Positions 1 through 12,551 of a stretch of DNA of 64,000 nucleotides are shown one piece after another. Position 1 is the first letter of the stretch; every line of letters begins with the position of its first letter. Origin of the DNA: Cryptomeria japonica. Taxonomy: Eukaryota > Streptophyta > Pinopsida > Cupressales > Cupressaceae. The stretch covers positions 40,287,140 through 40,351,139 of the forward strand of contig NC_081411.1 of the NCBI RefSeq assembly GCF_030272615.1. The letters are read 5' to 3'. The translations under genes were made by a program, and so were the position numbers. The notes beneath the pieces were generated by a model. That model made no database searches and was not told where the DNA came from. It saw only the letters and a program-made list of their open reading frames with translations.

Positions 1-1182
1 ACAAGCATTACACTATAGACACATAATGATCATCAATATTTGCATGTATTTTATACACATAATTACCATTACATTTGCATGTGGCCTCCATGAATGAATA
101 TGCAAACATGATTTTTCATCATAATCAATACAACTACACCAATGTACTCATGTATAAATACATTGTATATTATCAATATAACTAAACCAATTTGCTCATG
201 GACATTGTATGTCATCATAAAAAAGTTACATAGATTCACATCCATATACAAATAGAACATCCCACTTCATCTGCATCAAACATCCTCATGTCCTAAGAGA
301 AAAGCTTATGTACAACAATGCCTACATATAAAGGAAGACCAAAAAAAGCAACCTCTTTATGCTCAATGAATGTGCTACAAGATAATAATTATAACACTTA
401 ATACAAATTATTTTGTTAAATTATAAATATATAATTTGAAACATTTTTAAGACATACAAGATTGTATAATTACGAAACTTACCAATTTCTCTGCAAAGTC
501 TACAAGTATAACTTTGAAGAAAGACACATGTTGATTGAAGCCCTTCTTACTGCATTTCTCTACATGGTTGAAGATGATGGTAGATATTGTCATTTTTAAA
601 TGGAAATACATTCACTTGACTTAGTGTTTATGCACAAAATTTAATCTCATTAATGCACAAAGGAATATGTACCATCACCAAGAGTAAACTAGTCAACGAC
701 GAATGATCTAGCATGAACTTGTATTTTTAGGAATTGTTAGTCGACACATAAAATGAAAAGGTGGGATTATATACCATAAAAATACATCCCTTCGAATTAT
801 ATCAAGAGAACCCACTATGTTGATGAAAAAATCATAATGCGATAGTGTTGTATATCATCAAAAAGACCTGCATGAGCATAAACATTTTCTGATAATTATA
901 TCATCAAAAAATGTCAAAAAGTGTTGTCTATTATCAAAAAATATAATTCTCATCAAATGCATCATAATAATCTATGTTGTAAAAATACGTCCCTTTGAAT
1001 TATATCAAGTGTACCCACTATATGCATGCACAAATCGTGTTACCAAAAAAAAACATTCATCAATATACTTGCATTTTGAACACATCCTTAATATACAAGT
1101 AACAAACTTGAACATTAAGGTTTAATGATCATTGTTTGAAATGAAATGCATCATAAAAAAATAAGGCACCATTAAAGACCTA
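1..1182. other. AT-rich intergenic DNA with a local direct repeat
   Basis: No gene is supported here; short frames lack family motifs. A 42-bp sequence at 779-820 recurs at 981-1022 (aaatac.tccctt.gaattatatcaag....cccacta), 202 bp apart in direct orientation, with related ATCATCAAAAA strings between. This looks like a decayed local duplication. Confidence 0.5.
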
Positions 1183-4100
1183 CTACTCAGGTATGCCTAA
1201 AGGGTCATCTCTTTGCTTAAGAGTATCCAGTATTGCTTCATGATCAACAATAGTCATTGTCCATAGGTCTTTGGTCTTTGGTTTTCCTTGATGCTTCAAC
1301 AACTTGACATTTGTAGCTATAATAAGGTGTGAATACATGAGAATGGTTTTATGTCTATCATAGTCTTCAAATTTAGGTATGCGATTCTTTCTAATCATGT
1401 ATGTTCACACCCAAGTTCCCACAATAATAATTGAGCCTGTAGGATATGTGAACCCATCATCATTTGTCACTGGTTGTGTTAGATTCTATTTTCCTTGTAC
1501 ACATCGTGCCAACCAATATTCTGATCTTTGTTCATTCCCTTGTAGTGCAACAAGTGCAAAAACGTGTCCTGGCTAAACAAGATCTAATATATGGTCATAC
1601 TCAAGTGAACTTTCCATGTGATTGTTTGACAAGGATATTGTTTGAGATAAAGGAGTTAGATATTGGGGAACCCATGTATCAACCCACTCACTTAACTCAC
1701 ACTGATCCCAATCACACCAATCACAACTCTTACAAAAACAAGCCAAAGCTCATGTCCAAATGGTCCATGTACTTGCATCTAAGCTAAGAAATGAATGCAT
1801 CTTTGAAGAATCTTTTTTGTTTGACAATCCAATCTATATCCCAATGTCAGCTCCTCAACCAACCAAAAGAATCCGGTCACTACTTAATCAAGAGTACCTC
1901 CATGTGACAATGCAAAACTACACCAATCAACAATAGAACATGCATCAAAGAAATTTTCAACTGAAATCCTCAATTTCTCCTTAACTAGAGCTCTCTTCAA
2001 ATATGCGCCTGCTCCATCATGCTCCCCCTTCCCATGCCCTGCCTCAAAAAAACACCAAATATGAGGTATATGCCTCTCTACATGCAATCTACTCAACTAA
2101 TAAAACATACCAGAATTCTTGAATTGACCCGTACAGTTATCCAACCATATGACATGTTGATCAATTGCAATATCTTTCTCATGCAAGAACTCAAAAAAAA
2201 ATTTGAAAGAATGTTGCACATACTCAAAGGAGTGTGATCTATCATCACTCATATAAAAATGATACTCCCTGATTATCTTCCTATCCTCTTTTGTACTATC
2301 AGGAGCATGTCTATATGTAATGTGAACTAAAATAGCAATCTAGATTGAATTGTAGTATTGTGATTGTACCTCATTCTGTGGTTGCAATGTATAGTTCTCT
2401 GCAAAATTAAGCACCGATACAATAGTGCCAATCAGGAAAGAGTTCTTACACATCTTGAACTGTTGATCCAACCACTAAGACCTATGGGTGTGCCTTGCAT
2501 ACTTGTAGAAAATATTTTCCTTAAAATCCAAAATAATATCAGCAACACTCACTTCTCTTAAGACTAATTCGCATCTAGAGCCTTCAACTCCACTCTTGAA
2601 AGTATATTTCACTGTCTCATATATTTTTTTCTCAACATAATACTTTCCAAACTCGTGTTCACTACCCTCATGAAAACATGAAACAAACTTTGACGACTCA
2701 CCACATTGTGAGCACTTCTCATTCAAACAATCATTTCTATAGAAATAGCAGCCATCATCTCTAGGGCATAAAAATAGATCTTGCAAGTATCTGGATGATC
2801 TCGTAAATAGCATTGCACCACACTCCTGCAATATCTCATTAGTATGCATCGTAGAATGAATATGGCATAAAAGTTCATGGTAAATTGAAAACTCCACATG
2901 GTACTTGCAACAACAAGTATTACGAATCTTAAGAGGTACACAATAAAATGGCTTCAAAGATTCAAATGCCCTTTGTGATATTTACAAAGTTCGATGTACT
3001 TCACAATTTTTTTGTACAACATTGTTTGGCTTGATTCCAAGAAATGTTCAGGATGCGGTGTGCGGTCTCGATTGCCAATTCTTAATTTCAAAACATCCTT
3101 TACATTGGGTGATACTCTAGAATTAGAGTGCCAAAATTGTTGAATCTCTTCCTTCACATTGTCAATCAACTTTCTATCAACACGTGGAAGCCTCCCACCA
3201 AAATCTCATGTATCATGTTGAAGTGGATCGCCAAGTCTTTGGCTTCGTGCAAGTGCTCTATCCAAAGTTTTGTGATTTATGTTCAAATCAACACAAGTTT
3301 GTCTCATTTGATGAGCCTTTCTCAATTGATGGCTTACTAAGGAGGTTGTAATCACTCTTCAAGGGGCTCTCTTATCTCTTTCCTTGGTATTCTTTTCTAA
3401 TAGAATTGAGAGCATCAAATAGATTTCTGGCAATAATAGAATTTCTCTCCATCTTCTTGTTCATACGAATCTTCAATTTGTTTAGAAATGGTCTCATCTT
3501 TATCATCTTTAGCAATTGAACAAAAAGTTGGCATTGCTCGATCAATGTGTTATTGCTAAAATTTTGGTCAAAAAGTTTTGTAGACCACAATCGAATGGTT
3601 CTTGTTGACCTCTTTCCTTCAAGATTCGCAATAATGTTCCCATCAATTTCAAGTAACCATTTTGGGGTTCTTGAAGGTCTTGGATTTGGAATTTGTCTTT
3701 CATCCATGAGAGGTTCTTCATTTCTAAAGTAATTAGGTGTTACATATTGTTCACTTGGTTGAGAAATTCCACCTTCAATGTCAAATTTTTCCACATTTTC
3801 ACCATTAATGTCAAAACAGGTTCACCTCCTATGTCAATTTTTTCTACATTTTCACCTCCAATGTCAAAAAATTTCATATTTACACCAAAATTATGGACAC
3901 CTTCATTGTCAACTCCCAAATTTTCACTTTTCATTCTCATGTCATGTTGAGCATTTTCATTATCACTTTCAACATTTTCAACATGTATTCAAAATTTTCA
4001 CTTTCAAAATCTACATTTTTATTTTCAATAACTTGTTCATTTTCAAATTCAATTTCCTCTTCACTTGAAGTAACATTAGAAATATTTAACATACCTTGTC

Positions 4101-4203
4101 TTCTCCTCCTATGACCTTCTCTATCTCTTTCTCTATACACTTCAATTTGGTCATTTGAAAGTTTTATTTTGTGTTTAGACTTCCGACAACTACTACTCCC
4201 CAT
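1183..4203 (-). pseudogene. Broken gene of a DN..GQFK / GHGKG..DG.GA protein family (possibly transposase-derived)
   Basis: Reading the minus strand from ATG 4203 to TAG 1183 gives one interrupted protein of roughly 1,000 residues. In order: a basic start (MGSSSCRKSKHKIK), a low-complexity acidic and repeat-rich part (about 4,070-3,800), a 140-residue open stretch (3794-3372), a helical region with VDRKLID, a Cys-rich segment (RNTCCCKYHVEF, NEKCSQCGE), NFAENYT, IWLDNCTGQFKNS, GHGKGEHDGAGAYLKR, DWCSFALSHGG, and a C-terminal part (FALVALQGNEQRSEYWLARC) ending in DPLGIPE. It is broken by stops near 3,208, 2,571, 2,365, 2,097 and 1,880 and by frameshifts near 3,360-3,385 and 2,960-2,990; several stops are TAG where Trp or Gln would be expected. 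The order and spacing resemble conserved uncharacterised eukaryotic proteins recalled from plants and invertebrates; that resemblance is from memory. The D-N..G-Q-F-K and H-G-K-G..D-G motifs suggest an RNase-H-like or transposase-derived fold, which is inference. No introns are needed. Confidence 0.7.
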
Positions 4204-4334
4204 TTACCTCCACAAAGATGTTCCTAAATGATTGACAATGTAAGATTTGAATTTAAGAATCTCTCCAAAGCACAAATTTGTCTCAACTTGTCTGAAAACC
4301 TATGATTGTCGACAAAAAATAGAATGTGAAGAAT

Positions 4335-4365
4335 GTGGGCCATTGGAATCCACAAAATGGCCCAC
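4335..4365. repeat. Perfect 10-bp hairpin upstream of the pseudogene
   Basis: GTGGGCCATT and AATGGCCCAC are perfect inverted repeats with an 11-nt spacer, about 130 bp upstream of the pseudogene start. No function is assigned. Confidence 0.5.
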
Positions 4366-4379
4366 AAGGCTCTTTTTTA

Positions 4380-4420
4380 TTTACAAATATCGGATATCCG
4401 ATTTTAATGTATAAATTTGT
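4380..4420. repeat. Left inverted arm around palindrome ATCGGATATCCGAT
   Basis: A perfect 14-bp palindrome lies at 4389-4402. About 33 bp around it (ATCGGATATCCGATTTTAAT then TAAATT) recur in inverse complement near 29,665-29,705 with a few mismatches. These arms flank the GA tract, minisatellite and CT tract, suggesting one ancient inverted-repeat locus. Confidence 0.5.
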
Positions 4421-4533
4421 GGTCCCAAAAATGATTCCCATTGTTGCCTTTTTTTTACTGTTGCCACATTAATGGTAGTCGCAGAAATTAGATTTCTGAT
4501 AAAATCCTATATCTGATTTCAATACTCATATTT

Positions 4534-4534
<1 letters not shown>

Positions 4535-4570
<36 letters not shown>

Positions 4571-4822
4571 GGGGAAGGGGGAGAGAGAGAGAGTGAGAGA
4601 GAAAGATTAGGGGAGAGGGGGAGAGAGAGAGATTAGGGGAGAGGGAGAGAGAGAGATTGGGGTAGAGAGATATATATTAGAGGGAGAGAGAGATTAGGGG
4701 AAAGGGAGAGAGAGAGAGAGAGAAAGATTAGGGGAGAGAGAGAGAGAGAGAGGGAGATTGGAGGGAGAGAGATTGTAGGGGAAAGAGGGGGGAGGGGAGA
4801 GAGAAAGAGAGAAAGAGAGAGA
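4535..4822 (+). repeat. (GA)n microsatellite, interrupted
   Basis: Almost pure purine (GA)n with repeated interruptions of the type GATTAGGGGA(G)AGGG. The Ser/Leu/Pro-rich frames on the other strand are translation of the repeat and not genes. Confidence 0.9.
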
Positions 4823-4825
4823 CCA

Positions 4826-5087
4826 CAGGACCCATAACAACCCAATATGGTGTCATAAGGGGTCATATGTTGTCCTTAGGGGTAATATGCTGTCCCATGA
4901 CCCCTTAGGACACCATATGACCCCTAACTACACCATATGGTGTCATAAGGGATCATATGACCAATAAAGACATCGTATAGAGTTGTAAAGGGTCATATTG
5001 TGTCCTAATGGGTCATATAGTGTCTTAAAGAGGTCATATGACACAATATGATCCCTTAGGACACAATATGACCTATAACGATATAAT
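4826..5087. repeat. Bidirectional minisatellite, block 1
   Basis: Imperfect copies of a roughly 20-bp unit, GGGGTCATATGGTGTCCTAA, alternate with its reverse complement (TTAGGACACCATATGACCCC), so the array can fold back on itself. The block stops abruptly at the target-site duplication ataat (5083-5087) of the Copia array and resumes at 26,658. Confidence 0.85.
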
Positions 5088-6597
5088 TGATAGTTCTGAT
5101 ACTTAAAGATAAGTACAGATGCCAAGCTAATAAGATGAGAGGGGGGCTGAATCATACAAACTTAATCTTCCATAAAAACATTAGATTCAACCTCAGTAAC
5201 ATATATTTCAGTAATATAACCAAAACTGCTAAACATGCAAACTCAAAAGCATATAAACATCATAATACTCATAACACTAGATTTAACATGGAAACCCAAA
5301 TAGGGAAAAACCACTGTGGGATTTCGAACCCACTAAGAAATATACTCTTCTAGAGTATGCTCGGTTAAAAGAAAATCCTATTAAAGATTACAAACACGTT
5401 GCTAGATGTGACCCGATTAAAGTATTTCCCTCAGATCTGTTAGGATCTTCACCTTGTTAGAAGTGACATTGTTAAAGGATTTCAAACACTCAATCAGAAT
5501 GTCACCTTGCTAGAGGGTTTTACAAATAAGACTGTTAAGTCCACTCAGTTAAGAGATTTTCTATCACTTCACAAAATAACAGTAATAAAGATCTATTTGC
5601 AACTTCACATCTAAAATGCTAAAGCAGATTCTTGTTTGCTCAAGACAATTTAGACATAGAACTAATCTTGTCCATCTACTGGGCTCTATACTCTGTTATT
5701 CAAAATAGATCTTCAAGCTTCTATGCTTAGTAATCACTATATAGCATCCCTGTGCAAACACTTGCCCGCATACATTGTTTATCAACAGTTCCCTATTTAT
5801 AAACAATTCGCCAACCATTTAATCTCCTTGATCACATTTCCCATGAACAATCATAGCCATCGGATCTTCAAACTTAGACTAGGTTCAATGTATCCTTTGA
5901 TCTGAAAATGTTTTACCCCACCTTGGAACTTGCATAAATTTCTTGGAACTTGTGCTAGGGTATTGTTGTTCAATCTGAGATGTACAACTTCCTGCCAATT
6001 TTCCTTTGCCATAGATTCTTTAACAAACTTGATTCACGGCATACCAATCATTTAATCATAGCCAGCTCATCAACTTCCTTCATTAAATAATGCATGTAAT
6101 CATTTAATGCATTTTGTTATTACTCGGTTGCAACTCGATAAATACTAAACTTCACTCGGTAGACATTCTGCCTTCATTAACCGATAGCGATAACCTTAGG
6201 GTTTTACCGACTAGGTTCTTTGCTTGGTAACATAGTATAGTATTAACCTTTCAATCAATAACATATGTATGATATCAAAACAATCTAAACATCATGATCT
6301 CATCATTGTCTAACTAGGTAATAGTTGCCCATTGAATAACTTATTCCTGCCCTGATTCATCATATTCTTTCTGTGTCTTTTACCGACATCTTTATGCTCA
6401 TCAAATCATACTTCTCAAGATATGGTAACATCATATTGAATTAGAAAATCAATTTCTTGACATCAATGACAAAATAATAATATTAAGACAGTAAACATCC
6501 TTGATCAGTTATATCCATAATCATCAACAACCTTCTCAATATCCTTATTGAAATGCCAACAATCTCTTATTGTCTGTTATAATGCCAAATGCCAACA
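5088..6597 (-). repeat. Array E, left LTR (3' LTR in element sense)
   Basis: 1,510 bp, TG...CA ends. On the minus strand it starts TGTTGGCATTTGG and ends AGAACTATCA. A TATA box (TTATAAATAGGG on the minus strand) lies near 5791-5802. A GGGGGG run next to TGAATCAT near 5,140 is the complement of the GATTCACCCCC motif found near the 3' end of every Copia LTR here. Confidence 0.9.
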
Positions 6598-6612
6598 ATC
6601 TCCCCCTTTGGC
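6598..6612 (-). other. Polypurine tract, array E copy A
   Basis: On the minus strand CCAAAGGGGGAGAT abuts the 3' LTR, the expected position of the plus-strand primer. The corresponding site in copy B is 20472-20485 (CCAAAGGAGGAGAT). Confidence 0.8.
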
Positions 6613-7026
6613 ATTGATGGCAAAACCAATTGATTTGAACTAATTGATCCGGATTGCTGTGAGATTCTGAGATGCTGAAATGCTCTCCTTTTGTCATCAG
6701 AATTATCCCCTATACATTAGTCTTCTCCTCTTCTTTAGTCTTCTCCTCTCTTCTTCAATCTTCTCCCCCTTTGACAACAATGCCAAAAAGTAAAGAAATA
6801 AAACATAATTTCTTCCTCTATGAAGTGATTTCCTCTTGTTATGTGTCAAGGTAGTCTTGGTCAGAGCATTTATGTCTTCAAATCATGTGCCCTCTATTGT
6901 TTCCTATATTGTTTCCTGAATTGTTTCCTGCACACCTTTAGAAAACATCCTAAAGTGTGTAAATCAGTATCAAATCCTAAAAGATATTCTATAGATTCAT
7001 CGAATTGATGCTTTCACCGAACTTGG
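6613..7026 (-). other. 3' untranslated region of array E copy A
   Basis: Lies between the end of RNase H and the PPT. Contains pyrimidine-rich stretches (CTTCTCCTCTTCTTTAG) and a short repeated TTGTTTCCT motif; no coding signal. The equivalent stretch in copy B is 20,486-20,900. Confidence 0.5.
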
Positions 7027-8567
7027 TCAGTGAGTAGAAGATAGGGGTAGGACCCCTAACTTACTTCTGAGATACTCAAAAGTGTCCCTTGGCAGTGGCT
7101 TGGTGAAAATATCTGCTATTTGTTCCTTTGTTCTAACATACTCCAACACCCCTTTCTTCTCTTGAGCTTCTTCTCTAAGATAATGATATTTGATAGAGAT
7201 GTGCTTTGTCTTAGAGTGCATAACAGGATTCTTTGAAATGTTAATGGCACTAGTATTGTCACAGAATATAGTTACTAGCTCGGTAACTTTCTCATTTATA
7301 CCTTCCAATAGTTGTTTGATCCATGCTATGTTGGTACAATTCAGTGTTGTAGCAACGTATTTAGCTTTTGCTATTGACTGTGAAACACATCCTTGTTTCT
7401 TGCCAAGCCAACTCACTAGTCTTTCTCCTAAAAAGAAAGCTCCTCCACTTGTGCTTTTCTTGTCATCAATGTTGCCTGCCCAATCAGTATGAGTATAAAC
7501 TTTTAAATCAAAATCATTTCTTTTCTAATATACTAAGCCATAATCTTCAGTGCCTTTCAAGTATCTAAAAATTCTCTTGATTGCTATCATGTGTGTCTCT
7601 TTAGGATCTGCAGAGAATCTTGCAACTATACCTACTGCATGTGCTATGTCTGGCCTATTGTGAACAACATAGTGTAGCTTTCCAATCATGGATCAGTAAA
7701 ATGTCTCATCAACTGATGTAGATTCATCATTCTTTGATAGTTTATAGTTGGTAGTCATAGGAGTACTTACTGGTTTTGAATCCTCCATCCCAAATTTCTT
7801 CAAGATTTCCTTTATGTACTTGGATTGAGTAATGAAAATCTCATCTTTCATTTGTAGTATCTGTAAACCTATAAAATACTTTATCTCACCAATTAATGAC
7901 ATATCAAATTTTTTTCTCATTTCATTTCCAAAGTTCTTACATAGAGAGTCATTTCCACAAAATATAATATCATCAACAAATACGGCTGAGATCAATATTC
8001 CATTTTTATCATTCTTCATGTAAATATTGTTGTTTTCACTTGTTCTTATAAAACCAATCTTGATTAAATAAGAGTGCAATCTTTCATACCATGCTCTAGA
8101 TTCTTGTAAGCAGCATATGCCAACAATCTTCTTACTCCTTCAAGTCTAGCCATAGGTGCAAAAGTCTCACCATAATTAGTTCCTTCTTCTTGGGCATAAC
8201 CTTTGCAAACTAGTTTTGCTTTATTTTGAATGACCTCTCCTTTTTCATTCAGCTTGTTTTTGAAAATCCACTTTGTACTGATTACATTTTTGTCCTTCGG
8301 TCTTGAGATTAGTGTCCATGTGTCATTCTTCTTGATTTGATCAATCTCTTCTCTCATAGCATTTATCCAATCTTCACTATTAAATGCCTCTTTCACTATT
8401 CTTGGTTCAAATTCAGATATCAGACATGAGTTCTCTCTCAATTTGTTCCTTGTCATCACTGGATCATCCTTATCTCCTATAATTTGACTTGGTGCATGAT
8501 GTCTTCTGACATACTTTTCTAATACAGACTTGGTAGGCTCTATATGATCTTCTTCATCACTCGATAA
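7027..8567 (-). pseudogene. Copia reverse transcriptase and RNase H, copy A (deleted core)
   Basis: RT would copy element RNA to DNA and RNase H would remove the RNA strand. The start (8459, DQIKKNDTWTLI, KWIFKNKLNEKG) runs to TFAPMARLEGVRRLL. A 154-bp deletion relative to copy B (B positions 21974-22127, between CTAG and ATTCTTG) then removes the DVESAFLNG and YGLKQAPRAW blocks, including a catalytic Asp, and shifts the frame. The second part retains FVDDIIF and GLQILQM, a TGA at 7693-7695 shared with copy B, and RNase H ending HSKTKHIS, ADIFTKPLPRD and LSSTH (stop 7027). It cannot make active RT. Confidence 0.9.
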
Positions 8568-10130
8568 CTAGATATTCTCTTCATTTCCTTCAATAGTTCT
8601 CTTGGTAAGACTTGTCGGTTGAACATAGACAAATTCATCATAATCTTCTAGTTCCTTGGAATTTACTTCATCATTTCGTTCTGCAAATTCATCAATTTTC
8701 ACATTTGCACTTTCTACTATTTTGTTAGATGATTTGATCAGACATTTAAATGCTTTACTTCTAGAAGAATAACCAAGAAATGTTCCTTCTTCACTTTTCT
8801 GATCAAACTTGCCATTTCTATCATCCTTGTGTATATAACATATACATCCAAAGATTTTGAAATAACTTGCATTAGGTTTCTTGTCATACCAGATTTCATA
8901 AGGTGTCTTCAAAGTACCTTTCTTTAGTTGTACTCGGTTTAGGGTGTAAACTATTGTGCTTATTACTTCTCTCCATAATGTTTGTGGCACTTTCTTTTCA
9001 ATCATCAGGGTTCTGGCACAATCCACAATAGATCTATTTCTTCTCTCAGCAATTCCATTTTGTTGTGGAGTTCTCGGTGTAGAGACTTGTCTTTTTATAC
9101 CATGATCATTGCAAAATAAGTTGAACTCATCAGATGTGAACTCTCCTCCTCTAACTGATCTAAGACATTTCATTTGTCTTCTTGTTTCATTTTCAACTCT
9201 TTCCTTGTACCATTTAAACATTTGAAAAGCTTCTGATTTTTCTTTTAAAAACATTACTGACATCATCCTTGAGTAATCATCCACAAATAATATGAAATAT
9301 TTATCACCATAATAACTTTGAACTTTCATAGGACCACAAGGATCAGTGTGCACAAGATCTAAAATTCCCTTAGAAGTGTAGGACTTACTTGTAAAGCTTG
9401 ATCTTGTCATTTTACCCATCTGGCATCCTCAGTACATAGCATTCTCAGGTTTTTCAAGACTCGGTAGACCTCTTACTTGGTGCTTCTTGCTTATTTTGAT
9501 CAAATTATCAAAATTTACATGACAAAACCTTTTATGTCATAACTAGGTATTAGCTATCTTTGCATACAAACACTTATTCCGAGTTGAGTCAAGATGAAAT
9601 GTATTACCTTTTGTTTGTGTCCCGGTAGCAGCTAACTTTACATTCTTGTCACGAACTTTGACAATTCCTTTTTGAAATTCTATTCGGTATCCTATATTGT
9701 TTAGCTATGCTACACTTAACAAATTGTATTTCAAACCTTCAACCCAATAACCATCATTGCATTTTGCATTATCAAGAAGTGTTATGGATCCTTTACCTCT
9801 TACTGGACATGGTTTATCATTACAAATTCTTACATAGCCTCCTTCATAGTCTTCTAACATAACAAACTTGCATTTATCACCTGTCATGTGATGTGAGCAT
9901 CCACTATCTATGATCCAAGAATCATTGGTATTTATGTGAGATATTAGGGCTTTCTCTTCATACCTTTCTTCATCTGATCCATCTTTGATAGCAACATAAA
10001 CTACTTCCTTTGTATCAGTTTCATCTGGTTTTTCATCATTGGATTCCTCATCGTCTATTAAGCATGTCTTTCTATCTCTTCTTTTGAAGTCTCGGTATCC
10101 TCTATAATGATTATCTTTTTGTCTATCATC
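8568..10130 (-). pseudogene. Copia protease and integrase, copy A
   Basis: In frame with GAG. The aspartic protease reads WIIDSGCSHHMTGD, followed by YWVEGLKYNLLSVA and a TAG at 9705-9707 where Gln is expected. Stops near 9,541-9,549 and a TGA near 9,428 interrupt the pre-integrase zinc domain. The integrase core keeps LDLVHTD, FVDDYSR and TPQQNGIAERRNR, but the second catalytic Asp in RSDRGG is Val (codon 9153-9155). The frame ends EGNEENI then TAG at 8568. The 9705 and 8568 stops are shared with copy B. Confidence 0.9.
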
Positions 10131-11057
10131 TCAGTAATCTCTCTTTTCAGTAGAATCTTTGTCAGGACATTTAGAAGCCATATGTCCTATCTTATCACAA
10201 TTGAAACATTTCAAAGGTAGTTTTCCTTTATACTTACCTTTGCCTCTCAGTAACCTTCTAGCTAATAGTGCTTCAAATTCTTCTTGCTTTCTGATTTCTT
10301 CATATAGTTTGTGTACTTTCTCCATGTTCTTGTGAAATATTTCACTTGTTCCACTGTGATCTCCTTCAGAGTACTTATACTTTCTTTCATTATAATCATT
10401 AGATTCATCAAGATGTAAAGAACTAAATGCAGATTCAACTTTATTTATCGATGACCCACTGTTATCAAAGTTACTTAGCTCAAATGCATGTAGCTTAGCA
10501 ATAGTAGCATCTAAAGAAACTGGCATATTAGGTACAGACCTCAATTCATTGATTGTAGAGACTTGGATTGCATAAGCTGGTAGAAGAGTTCTTAACAACT
10601 TACTTGTTATATCCTTTTCTTCAATAGTTCCACCTGCTCCTTTGATTTGATTGACAATCTCCTTTAGTCTTGTACTGTACTGGGTTATGTTTTCACCTTC
10701 ATTCATCCTCATAGATTCAAGTTGTCCTCTTAGACTATCCACTTTTGCTCTTTGAACATGTTCATCTCCTCCATACATAGATATGAGCTTGTCCCACATC
10801 GCCTTTGCATCATTGCAACCTTCTAGATCATTAAACTCTGAATCGGTCAATACAGATGTTATTTCAATCATTGCTTGGATATTTTCTTGCATTGCCTTTA
10901 TTTCTTCCATTGTCAATGGATAGGTGCTCAGTGTGATGAATTCATCCTCTAGATAATATACAACATATTCTACAACTCCTAATAGGTGCAGCTTCATCAT
11001 TTTCTACCGTGTAGAGAAACTTGACTTGTTCAGCTTCGATGCATCCCTCTTATACAT
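10131..11057 (-). pseudogene. Copia GAG, copy A
   Basis: Capsid/nucleocapsid protein that would package the element RNA. The likely start is ATG 11057 (MYKRDASKLNKSSFS); a TAG at 11004-11006 replaces Gln, and the longest open stretch begins at 11000. The UBN2-type retrotransposon gag domain includes AKAMWDKLIS, VDSLRGQLESMRM and LLRTLLPAY. The C-terminus has one intact CCHC knuckle, CFNCDKIGHMASKC. A TGA at 10131-10133 replaces Arg just after the knuckle, so GAG and protease were one frame. Confidence 0.9.
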
Positions 11058-11107
11058 CTTTGGATCTTTGCCTCAAGTACCTTTAAACTTTTCTTCCAGA
11101 GTCCAAA

Positions 11108-11119
11108 GCTCTAATACCA
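11108..11119 (-). other. Primer-binding site, copy A
   Basis: On the minus strand TGGTATTAGAGC lies 2 nt inside the LTR end. It matches the Copia site TGGTATCAGAGC, complementary to the initiator tRNA-Met 3' end, with one change. Confidence 0.85.
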
Positions 11120-11121
11120 AT

Positions 11122-11307
11122 TGATAGTTCTAATACTTAAAGATAAGTACAGATGCCAAGCTAATAAGATGAGAGGAGGGGGGTGAATCATACAAACATA
11201 ATCTTCCATAAAAACATCAGATTCAACCTCGGTAACATATATTTCAGTAATCTAACCAAAATTGCTAAACATGCAAACTAAAAAACATGTAAACATCATA
11301 ATACTCA
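11122..11307 (-). repeat. Array E middle LTR, left fragment
   Basis: First 186 bp of the middle LTR, cut at actca (11303-11307) by the nested Ty3-type element and continuing at 19159. Confidence 0.9.
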
Positions 11308-12551
11308 TGTAAAGCGGAAAATCGCAATCGAACCCTAGTTGCTCTCCCCTCTACCAACTCCAAGGAGAGAGAAGGGAGGTTCGCTAGGGTTTGATGGTTT
11401 TCACTTAAAGGAGAGACTTTACATTCAAAAGAGGGGTTGAAACCCACAAGATCCAATCCCACATGATGCAAGATTGGATGCTAAATGAGTTTCAAGTATC
11501 AAGACAGCAAGGCTACCCTCTTTTGTAAAGAATGTTGATAAGAGAATTAAGCTAGGAATGCATAGAAAGTGATAAAGATTCGCTTATAAACTGAGTTAGG
11601 GATATAGGATGAAGCTACGGACCTGGAATTAGCAGTAAAATGTCGATACGGCGTTGTCCTGCAAATTTGAGCAAAAGTTGTCGGGACGATGGCGCCCGAC
11701 GCCACGGTCCTCCGAAAAATCCGCGAAACGAAGGGGGATCTGTTCGTCTCTGCACAAGGATTCCAGATCTTCAATTTCAGCCGCGTACCTGCAACCTACA
11801 CACAGAAAAGCAAAGATGATTGGGGGGTTAGGGATTAGGGGTTTGCCTTTAGGTCAAACCCCGGTTTTGGAATTAACCTTGAAATGAGCAAGTGCTGTAA
11901 AATGTAAATGATTGTAATGTAAAACAAGTACTAATACCTTGTTCTAAGGATGTTTGTATCCTTATGTGCGAAGGTTTAGATGTTGTTGTTTGTTGTATGT
12001 AGTATGTTGTATGTAGCTTGTAGTATGTGATCTCCTCTTCAATGGTTGAATCCTTGTCTTGAATGCAACACTTAGCCTTGAATGGAGACTTAGAAGGAAT
12101 GCTTGAATGCTTGAGTACTTGAATGCTTGAATGTTTGAATCTTGCTTTCGCCTTTTTTTCATCTACCCAAATGAGAGAGGAAAATGGAGTTTATATACTT
12201 GTCAATTAGGGTTACAAGACTGATTTTCCCGACCTTAGGCCGACCAGGGAATGTAATTTCCAAATTGCAAACGAAAAGACCCGCAATCTCCTTAGGAGAC
12301 CGGGCCCAAAATAGGACCCAGGGACCAGGGCGCTGGGCGCCCTAGTCCTGAAGGACCAGGGCGCTGGGCGCTCTGGTCCCACCTCCCGGGACAGCAGGGT
12401 GCAAGGAGGTTCAGGCCAGGGTGCTTGAAAAATGTAGTTTTTGGTGTCGTGAGCAAGTTTCGGGGTCTCCATTCAGGTTGCGTGTTGCATCGCCATCGTG
12501 AAGACCGAAATGCAGTCGAAATTGCAAGTGTCACAATTTTAGGATGCTACA
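11308..12551 (-). repeat. Ty3-type element, left LTR (3' LTR)
   Basis: 1,244 bp. A TATA box (AGTATATAAACTCC, minus strand) lies near 12189-12201. Two GC-rich hairpins (12322-12348 and 12353-12379, GGACCAGGGCGC type) lie just upstream of it in U3. A GGGACGATGGCGCCCG motif near 11,682 resembles motifs in the leader. Short frames here are not genes. Confidence 0.9.

Noticed and set aside
4633-4866. Ser/Leu/Pro-rich minus-strand frame over the GA tract
   Set aside because: Microsatellite translation artefact.
12212-12534. Pro/Arg-rich frames in the LTR (also 18761-19074)
   Set aside because: Both copies of the LTR give the same short frames from the GC-rich hairpins; no start context or homology.
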